A stretch of 64,000 nt of DNA, from assembly GCA_028280715.1 (NCBI GenBank), contig JANQLG010000001.1, forward strand, positions 62,001 through 126,000, given 5' to 3'. This document shows, in pieces, positions 57,688 to 64,000 of the stretch (positions within the stretch are counted from its first letter, which is position 1; the number at the start of each line of letters is the position of its first letter). The DNA comes from Spongiibacteraceae bacterium (GTDB taxonomy: Bacteria > Pseudomonadota > Gammaproteobacteria > Pseudomonadales > Dasaniaceae). The position numbers and the translations under genes were made by a program. Under the pieces are notes generated by a model. It saw only the letters and a program-made list of their open reading frames with translations, was not told the DNA's origin and did no database searches.

Positions 57688-60591
57688 TTAGTTTTGTTCT
57701 GCAAACCGATAAAAGGCTTGATTTACTTTGAAATTCAATAAATCAGCCACTTTCACTACATCAATGCCCTTATCTGCAGAAAATTTACCCTTAGCATAAA
57801 TCCACACGGCTCTGTGCATTGCCAGGACATCCTCGGCAAAAAACGTCCTCCACTGTTCAAACGTTAATGTTTCTAACTCAGCAACTAATTGCTCTTTATA
57901 ATCAAAACCAAAATAGAACTGATGGATATCCTGCCAATATTCTTCTGTTTGCTCCTGAAGGTTTTTAGGCACTTCAGACAAGCTCTTTATCAAAACACCG
58001 CGATGCTTTTGGAATGTTTCCTGAGAAGCTTTATTCAATAACACATGCTGATCAGCAATAAACTGCTCAATTTCTCGCTTTAACGCCTCCGGCCCAGCAA
58101 CTGGAGACTGCACCAAAAAGAAAATACCAGGCACATCCATTAAGGGATAAACCCCTGAAGTAACCACATAGCCCAGCTGCTTCTCGGTTCTTAACACCGT
58201 ATAAAAATCGGAACGTAACATTTGCGAAGAAACGGCCAACGCCACTTGGCGTTTTTTGTTGACCTCAGCCGCTTGCAAATATAATAGGATCGCAGCATCA
58301 TCATGTTCACTTTCCAACTCATACGCTAAGTGGCCATCATTCAACTTAACCACCTCCAACGCTGGCGCAAGTTTGGTTTCTTCTAACAGGGAAGCACGTA
58401 CTAGCTCACCAAGCGCCAATGCCTCTTCCGATAAATAATTCCCATGAATCAGCACATTAATTTCACCCGTCGTTAATAGTTGCTTTTGGAATTGATCAAA
58501 ATTCGCTGAATCAAGCTTTTTATAAGCCTCAAGCAACTGCTCGTCAGGCCACTGATTCCGATACAACATTTTGCTGACATCAGCTATGGCACGGGGATAT
58601 GGTTGAGCTTTTATTTCATTTTCCAACTGGCGGATTCTGCTCTTAAGAATACTGTCGAAGCGTTGTTGATCAACATCGGTATTTTTAATGGCCAATAGAA
58701 TTTCTTTAAGCAATACTTCTTGCTTTTCGTCAAACCCTGAAATACGAACTGACAAACCCTGTGAATGCGATCGAATGGAATATTGCAATCCTGCCAACAT
58801 AGCGGGATAAGATAATTCATTTAATTTATCAGAAACCATCCTGCTGAAAATATCCAACTTGGCGCGTTCTATTGCAGATCGATTAACCAAAGGCGTTTTT
58901 AAACTAAAAAACACATTCCCCTTGGGCAAACGATAACGCTGATCCTGCTTATGCCACAGCTTAAATCCCGCATCACTAATCAATAACTTTGGTGAATCAG
59001 TCAGCTGGTCTTCTTTGTCAACAGGCTTCAACTCAAGATTTTCAGCAACAAACACATTGGGCTCAGGCAATAGAATTTGAGGATTAACCCCAACATTTTT
59101 CCAGCGTTCCAGCTCTTCATCAGAAAAAGGCCGAACACTATAATCGGCTTGATAAAAGTGTGTTTTCTGATCTACCAGAACCTCAGGAGCAATCACAGTA
59201 ATCCAACTGTTCTCTGGCTTAAGAAAAGACAGAAAACGCTCAATCAATGGATAATCATAATCCTCCATTAAATAGTTCGCTCGCAAAACATCTTCAGCTG
59301 GAAAATACTGCAGCTGCGAGGCTAAACCTAATACATAATTCATCGGCCGAGATGTGGTTTGATAACGAAACTTCTGCTGAGCAATATTTTTTTGTTCTTT
59401 ATACAACCAGGGTTGATCACCAGTTTCAGCTATCCGATTAATCGTCTGGAAGACTGCATCAGTGATATCATCGATATGAGCTACGCCCTCTTCAGTCAAC
59501 GCAATCGAGATCGTATAGGTTGCTCCACCTCGAAAACTTAATCCGAGGCCAGCACTCAGGCCATCAACCCAACCTTGCGCTTTTAAATAAGACAGCAAGC
59601 TTCCTTCACCTTCATGGCCAATAATATTGCCCAGATACTGCATCGGCTTTTGTCGGTAAAAAGGATTGACCTCTTCTATCGGAAAAGCGATTTCCATTCT
59701 CCGCTTTTCCTGTTCCGGCAACATATTTATTCTTAAAGGCAAAGCATGGTGTTTTTGGGAAAATAATGGCTCCTTCACAGTTTCCGGGGTTTTACCCGTG
59801 TTAGCGATTTTTGAGAACTTATCCCTAACCATGACTTCCAGTTCTGACAAGGGTTGATCTCCCATCACCACTAGCGTCATCATGCTAGCCGAATAATATC
59901 GTTGATAAAAATCTAACAACTGTTGACGCAGGGATTGTTGACCATTATCAACTGTTAACGTTTGTAGATTACCGACACTGAATTTCGCAAATGGGTGCTC
60001 AGGGCTAATCACCTGTTTAAATACATCCAAGGCACGACGCTGTTCATTATTTAACTTTGAAGTGTATTCAGAGTGCACCGCATTTTTTTCACGCTCCACA
60101 TATTCTTCGGAAAACAAGGGCGCAATAAAAAATTGTGCAAAACGGTCAAGCGCTTGATCGAGATAGATAGGGTCTATATCAAAAAAATAATTGGTATGCT
60201 CAAAGGAAGTGTAAGCATTGTGCCGGCCGTTATGAGAAGAAATAAATTCCTGATACTCACCGGCAACAGGATATTTTTCCGTCCCTAAAAACAACATATG
60301 TTCCAAAAAATGTGCCAGCCCCTGAAACGCTTTCGGATCACTACCCGACCCCACATGTACATCCAGCGACGCCGCAGCCTTTTCTGTTTTAGGGTCAGAT
60401 ATCAATAGCACCTTCAACTGATTAGGTAACTCTACATACCGATAATCTTTTCGATCACTATCGCTTTTTATAATCCTTGGCGATTCAATTGGTGTAGAAA
60501 CCAGCGAACATGAACTGAGAACAGCCAACGAAGTAATTAGAAATATAAATAAAGATAAAAATCGATTAACGCGAGATAAAACAAAACCCAT
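57688..60591 (-). CDS. M16 (pitrilysin/insulinase-like) peptidase, lipoprotein
   Basis: Zinc endopeptidase of 967 residues, the size of pitrilysin (PtrA). The start has a signal helix (about 9-26) and the lipobox VLSSC with Cys28, so it is probably a lipoprotein of the outer or inner membrane facing the periplasm. The inverted zinc motif is HFLEH at 94-98, with a third ligand in REKNAVHSEYTSKL. The second, inactive M16 half is recognisable through QLGYVVTSGVYPL. It follows perM by 52 bp and precedes the receiver-TM gene. Substrates are unknown. Confidence 0.92.
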   Translation of the reverse strand: MGFVLSRVNRFLSLFIFLITSLAVLSSCSLVSTPIESPRIIKSDSDRKDYRYVELPNQLKVLLISDPKTEKAAASLDVHVGSGSDPKAFQGLAHFLEHMLFLGTEKYPVAGEYQEFISSHNGRHNAYTSFEHTNYFFDIDPIYLDQALDRFAQFFIAPLFSEEYVEREKNAVHSEYTSKLNNEQRRALDVFKQVISPEHPFAKFSVGNLQTLTVDNGQQSLRQQLLDFYQRYYSASMMTLVVMGDQPLSELEVMVRDKFSKIANTGKTPETVKEPLFSQKHHALPLRINMLPEQEKRRMEIAFPIEEVNPFYRQKPMQYLGNIIGHEGEGSLLSYLKAQGWVDGLSAGLGLSFRGGATYTISIALTEEGVAHIDDITDAVFQTINRIAETGDQPWLYKEQKNIAQQKFRYQTTSRPMNYVLGLASQLQYFPAEDVLRANYLMEDYDYPLIERFLSFLKPENSWITVIAPEVLVDQKTHFYQADYSVRPFSDEELERWKNVGVNPQILLPEPNVFVAENLELKPVDKEDQLTDSPKLLISDAGFKLWHKQDQRYRLPKGNVFFSLKTPLVNRSAIERAKLDIFSRMVSDKLNELSYPAMLAGLQYSIRSHSQGLSVRISGFDEKQEVLLKEILLAIKNTDVDQQRFDSILKSRIRQLENEIKAQPYPRAIADVSKMLYRNQWPDEQLLEAYKKLDSANFDQFQKQLLTTGEINVLIHGNYLSEEALALGELVRASLLEETKLAPALEVVKLNDGHLAYELESEHDDAAILLYLQAAEVNKKRQVALAVSSQMLRSDFYTVLRTEKQLGYVVTSGVYPLMDVPGIFFLVQSPVAGPEALKREIEQFIADQHVLLNKASQETFQKHRGVLIKSLSEVPKNLQEQTEEYWQDIHQFYFGFDYKEQLVAELETLTFEQWRTFFAEDVLAMHRAVWIYAKGKFSADKGIDVVKVADLLNFKVNQAFYRFAEQN

Positions 60592-60643
60592 ATAAACACA
60601 ACCTAAACAGGGAAAAATGTATTTTTATTAATTAAAGAAAAGT

Positions 60644-61735
60644 TCAAGCTTCGGCACTGGGAGAATTCATTTTTGCCGCCTCAATTGTGACAACTGACGG
60701 CCAGGCACTCAATACTGCTTTGATTAATGTCGCTAATGGAATAGCAAAAAATACACCCCAAAGCCCCCAAAGACCGCCAAAAATCAATATTGCCAAAATA
60801 ATCGCTACCGGATGCAAATTTACTGCTTCTGAAAATAACAACGGCACCAGTACATTGCCATCCAACGCCTGAATAATGCCATAGACAATGATTAGCGTAT
60901 AAAATTCCGACCCCAAACCCCACTGGAAGAAACCAATTACTGCGACAGGAATCGTTACTACCACTGCACCGATATAGGGGATCACAACAGATAAACCAAC
61001 CAGTAATGCCAGTAACGCGGCGTAGTTAACGCCGATAAAAGCGAAAGAGACATAAGTCACCACACCAACAATAACAATTTCTATTGCCTTACCCCTTACA
61101 TAATTAGCCACCTGATCATTCATTTCGTGCCAAATTTCTCTAAGCATAGGCCTCTGAGCGGGAAGAAAGGATCGACACCAACTTAATAACAACTCTTTGT
61201 CTTTAAGAAAAAAGAACACCAGTATCGGCACAAGAATTAGATAGATCAGCATACCAATAACATTCGGCAAATTGGAAATTGAAATAGATAGTACCAACTG
61301 CCCCAGCTTGCCCAATTCAACGGTTAACAACGATATCCATTCCTGTACCTGTTCTTCAGAAAAAAGCGTTGGATATTGTTCAGGTAAAATCTGCAATTGC
61401 TGTTGAATTTCAACAATCATTCCCGGCAGTTCATTAAATAAATTAATTAACTGTTGCCAGGCGAGTGGCAGTACAACCAACAGAATTGCAAAGAAAGTGC
61501 CTACAAATATAAGGAAGGCAATAGTTACAGCAGCCCATTGCGGCATATCACGGGCAGTTAATTGTGCAATCAGCCCTTGCATCATAAAGGCCAGGATAAG
61601 GCTGGTAATAGCTGGCGCCAACACCGTGCCCATTGTCATCAACAAAATGAGAGCAACGATGATAATCAATAATAAAATGATCGATTCTTCTTCAAAGAAA
61701 ATTTGATCGATCCACTTTTTTAAGACATTGAACAT
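60644..61735 (-). CDS. perM: AI-2E family transporter PerM
   Basis: Inner-membrane protein of 363 residues in the AI-2 exporter/PerM family. It has an N-terminal pair of helices (about 18-50), two further helices to 95, an amphipathic region, and a C-terminal block with VGLSVVIPYIGAVVVTIPVAVI and QALDGNVLVPLLFSEAVNLHPVAIILAILIFGGLWG, the family signature. The substrate is uncertain. It lies 36 bp after tusA in the same direction, and close to bepA as in E. coli (yfgO-yfgC). Confidence 0.9.
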   Translation of the reverse strand: MFNVLKKWIDQIFFEEESIILLLIIIVALILLMTMGTVLAPAITSLILAFMMQGLIAQLTARDMPQWAAVTIAFLIFVGTFFAILLVVLPLAWQQLINLFNELPGMIVEIQQQLQILPEQYPTLFSEEQVQEWISLLTVELGKLGQLVLSISISNLPNVIGMLIYLILVPILVFFFLKDKELLLSWCRSFLPAQRPMLREIWHEMNDQVANYVRGKAIEIVIVGVVTYVSFAFIGVNYAALLALLVGLSVVIPYIGAVVVTIPVAVIGFFQWGLGSEFYTLIIVYGIIQALDGNVLVPLLFSEAVNLHPVAIILAILIFGGLWGLWGVFFAIPLATLIKAVLSAWPSVVTIEAAKMNSPSAEA

Positions 61736-61771
61736 GACGGCCTCATCTTGCCAACTGAAAAAACAGGCAAA

Positions 61772-62002
61772 TTATTTTTTTTGTAGCAAATAACGGTAAA
61801 CACCATCTTGCTCTGAGCGATCGAGTAGAAGATGACCGCTTTGTTGAGTAAAGACTTCAAAATCACGCCAAGAGCCTTTATCAGTGGAAATAACACATAA
61901 CTGCTCTCCGCTTGTCATAGCGTTAATCGCCTGCTTGGCTTTTAATAACGGTAATGGGCAGGTTAGTCCGGATGTATCCAGCTCAGTAGGTGTATTACTC
62001 AT
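61772..62002 (-). CDS. TusA-family sulfurtransferase
   Basis: 76-residue sulfur carrier. The start at 62002 (MSNTPTELDTSGLTCPLPLLKAK) fits the family; a longer frame to 62107 adds 35 unlike residues. Cys15 in TCPLPLL is the persulfide site. The fold ends GEQLCVISTDKGSWRDFEVFTQQSGHLLL. It may be TusA itself (tRNA 2-thiolation) or a relative for sulfur delivery; no Tus partner genes are here. It is first in a possible tusA-perM-M16-receiver operon, divergent from bepA. Confidence 0.88.
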   Translation of the reverse strand: MSNTPTELDTSGLTCPLPLLKAKQAINAMTSGEQLCVISTDKGSWRDFEVFTQQSGHLLLDRSEQDGVYRYLLQKK

Positions 62003-62251
62003 GCACAAACTCTTAATTTTTTTACTATCGATAACCCAATGCGCCGCTAGTATACCGACATGACCATATAGACCCAAGATATATTCTGGCACACAGGTCA
62101 CAATCAAAAGACAGTATGTAAGGAATTTTTGTCTATTCGTACAGTCGAAGCAAAATGATAACCATTGGTTCGACTAGCTAGTTATACGCTATTATTGATC
62201 TAGCTAATCCATAGAGATCTGCTAACGTGTTAACCCATATTTACAATAACG

Positions 62252-63751
62252 ATGAGACAAGGCAATTACCCCGTGCAAAGGTTCACCAGAAGCAATACTT
62301 TCCTGCACGTTGCAGTTAGTTTTCTGTTACTGATTTATCTTCTGAGCCCGCATCAGCTCCCGGCACAATCCAAGGCAGAAATACAACTTCCTGAATTGGG
62401 AGATGCCAGTTCCAGCACATTCTCACTGCAGCAGGAATATCAGCTGGGCAGAGCCTGGCTAATGGCCTTTAGAAGCCAGGTAAGAACCGTCCACGATCCG
62501 CTGCTGGAAACCTATATCGAGGATTTAGTCTATAAGTTAGCTACCTATAGCGAATTAAAGGACCGCCGACTAACAACCATTATTGTCGATAATCAATCAA
62601 TAAACGCCTTTGCTGTCCCAGGTGGTGTCATTGGTGTGCACAATGGTCTTTTGCTACATGCCGATACTGAGGCACAGCTGGCCTCCGTACTGGCTCACGA
62701 ATTAGCCCACATTAGCCAGCGTCATTTCGCCCGCAGTGTCGAAGCGCAAAAACGTAGTGCAATACCCAATATGGCGGGATTGTTGGCCGGTATTATTTTA
62801 GCTGCTACCGCAGGAGGTGATGCGGGACTCGCTGCCATCACTGCAACACAAGCGGCTTCTCTCCAAAGCCAACTCAGATATAGTCGCCTACATGAGCAAG
62901 AAGCCGACCGCAAGGGAATGGAAACCCTGGCCAGAGCCGATATGGACCCCAACGCTGCCGCCGCAATGTTTGAAAAAATGCTAGCAGCGACGCGCTACTC
63001 AGGTAACAGGCCTCCAGAATTTCTGTTAACCCACCCCGTGACTGAAAGCCGTATCAGTGATGCACGAAATCGAGCTAGAAATTACACGCGCAAAATGCGC
63101 ACGGATAGCAATTACTACCAACTAATGCGTACACGAGTTGAACTGAGTTTTATTGATACCCCTCAGGAAGCAGTGAAGCAATTCAGGGCTAAAGCAGAAT
63201 CAAAGCCTCGATATCCAGATGCTACCGAATATGGATTGGTATTAGCACTGACCACCAGCGGCAATTACGACGAAGCACAGTCACGACTTAATAAATTACG
63301 CAAGGTAGATGTTGCTGAACCGGCCTATTTGGTCGCCCAAGGTGAACTATTCATTGCTTCTGGACAATTAGCCGAAGCCATTTCTCTATTGCAAAATGCT
63401 CTGTCAGTAGCGCCCGGCAATCATCCATTAACCATGGCATTAGCTGAAGCCTATTTAAAATCCAATCAACCACACAAAGCTGAGCAACTACTTAAAAATC
63501 ATTCCAAACATAGACCCCATGATCCCTACGTCTGGTATTTACTGGCGGAAACTCACGGACTGGCGGGCGATATCATCGGTGTTCATCAGGCAAGAGCTGA
63601 ATTTTTTGTATTAAACGGAAATTTGGGTAGAGCCTCACAGCAGCTGAGCTATGCCTTACCGCTGGTTAAAAACGACAATCTAACCACTACCAAAATCCAG
63701 GAACGAATCAGGCAAATTAAACAACTCGAACAGCGAGTGAGGAATCTTTAG
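62252..63751 (+). CDS. bepA: M48 metalloprotease BepA (YfgC)
   Basis: Periplasmic zinc protease/chaperone that helps fold or clear outer-membrane proteins such as LptD. It is 499 residues. The signal helix is at about 17-33 with a QSKAE mature start. The zinc site HELAH is at 149-153, with Glu215/Asp219 in LHEQEADRKG completing it, and the LLTHPVTESRI switch loop follows. Residues about 290-499 are TPR repeats (EPAYLVAQGELFIASGQLAEAISLLQNAL and similar). It is followed by a strong terminator. The perM neighbour agrees with the E. coli layout. Confidence 0.93.
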   Translation: MRQGNYPVQRFTRSNTFLHVAVSFLLLIYLLSPHQLPAQSKAEIQLPELGDASSSTFSLQQEYQLGRAWLMAFRSQVRTVHDPLLETYIEDLVYKLATYSELKDRRLTTIIVDNQSINAFAVPGGVIGVHNGLLLHADTEAQLASVLAHELAHISQRHFARSVEAQKRSAIPNMAGLLAGIILAATAGGDAGLAAITATQAASLQSQLRYSRLHEQEADRKGMETLARADMDPNAAAAMFEKMLAATRYSGNRPPEFLLTHPVTESRISDARNRARNYTRKMRTDSNYYQLMRTRVELSFIDTPQEAVKQFRAKAESKPRYPDATEYGLVLALTTSGNYDEAQSRLNKLRKVDVAEPAYLVAQGELFIASGQLAEAISLLQNALSVAPGNHPLTMALAEAYLKSNQPHKAEQLLKNHSKHRPHDPYVWYLLAETHGLAGDIIGVHQARAEFFVLNGNLGRASQQLSYALPLVKNDNLTTTKIQERIRQIKQLEQRVRNL

Positions 63752-63784
63752 TTACTCTAACTCCTCCCCTAAAAAGTTCAGCAC

Positions 63785-63815
63785 CAAAAAAGGGCTATAT
63801 AAATAGCCCTTTTTT
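63785..63815. terminator. Bidirectional terminator between bepA and nadA
   Basis: GGGCTAT (63792-63798) and ATAGCCC (63803-63809) enclose ATAA. Six T residues follow on the plus strand and the matching A-run gives a T-tract on the minus strand, serving both convergent genes. Confidence 0.88.
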
Positions 63816-63835
63816 GGTTTGTTTAGTCTTTATTA

Positions 63836-64000
63836 CTACTTACGAGCAGTGGAGAAATCCAGCATCCGCCGTAACGGCACCATCGCACGCTGCCCCAGCT
63901 CCGGATCTACAAAAATCTCATTACCTCCCTGCTTGAGCACATCACACAAGTTCACCAAGCTGTTCATTGCCATCCAGGGACAATTGGCGCAGCTACGACA
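63836..64000 (-). CDS. nadA: Quinolinate synthase NadA (C-terminal part, cut by window edge)
   Basis: [4Fe-4S] enzyme that condenses iminoaspartate and DHAP to quinolinate for NAD synthesis. Only the last 54 codons are present; the gene begins beyond the right edge. The visible [15 protein letters not shown] motif holds cysteines of the cluster site. The end [24 protein letters not shown] is typical of NadA. It converges on bepA with a shared terminator. Confidence 0.93.
   Translation of the reverse strand, partial: CRSCANCPWMAMNSLVNLCDVLKQGGNEIFVDPELGQRAMVPLRRMLDFSTARK

Overview
The window is a 64 kb piece of ordinary chromosome from a gammaproteobacterium of the Pseudomonas/Cellvibrio-like lineage, at moderate GC (roughly mid-40s per cent by eye). 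The evidence is gene content and order: purL beside mltF, holC-acidic protein-valS, lptFG divergent from pepA, perM beside bepA, a complete rsxABCDGE operon, a GapA of the Pseudomonas type, and two-lipoyl AceF with an AceE of the homodimeric kind. I found no prophage, insertion sequence, CRISPR array, rRNA or tRNA gene. Both ends cut through genes: iscS at the left and nadA at the right.

Layout. 1-4 kb: iscS and iscR, with an IscR-type operator on the iscR promoter, then trmJ and a divergent suhB, then gapA. 4-13 kb: secF, secD, purL, mltF and bolA. 13-19 kb: a GAF-PAS-GGDEF-EAL protein, an unrecognised repeat protein, and an OmpR-type two-component pair. 19-25.7 kb: two small membrane or envelope proteins, lptG/lptF facing pepA-holC, and an acidic protein. 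25.8-33 kb: valS behind a terminator-like leader, a cold-shock protein, a PP2C phosphatase, a membrane-anchored cold-shock-domain protein, apeB, and a beta-hydroxyacid dehydrogenase. 33-38.5 kb: a small unknown protein, tsaB, mobA, a histone H1-like protein, hemH and adk. 39-41 kb: a conserved small protein, an orphan ParA and an OmpA-family lipoprotein. 41-51 kb: apbC, metG, rsxABCDGE and a PhnD-like binding protein. 51.8-56.2 kb: aceE-aceF. 56.5-64 kb: a receiver-domain protein with a transmembrane helix, an M16 peptidase lipoprotein, perM, tusA, bepA and the nadA end.

How the genes fit together. Iron-sulfur biology recurs: iscRS, apbC, the 4Fe-4S proteins RsxB and RsxC, nadA, and hemH as an iron user. 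Envelope assembly is the second theme: SecDF, LptFG, BepA, MltF and an OmpA-like lipoprotein. tusA-perM-M16 peptidase-receiver protein run the same way with short gaps and may form one operon, divergent from bepA.

The most unusual items are the receiver domain fused to a transmembrane helix and an unrecognised C-terminal domain (56479-57600), the membrane-tethered cold-shock-domain protein (30587-30988), the D-T-S / A-G-A-D repeat protein (16129-16872), and several regulatory structures: a palindrome filling the -35/-10 spacer of the aceEF promoter, the valS leader hairpin, the csp leader hairpin, and an inverted repeat at the probable parA start site. All calls come from reading the sequence and remembered family features. 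No database search was run.
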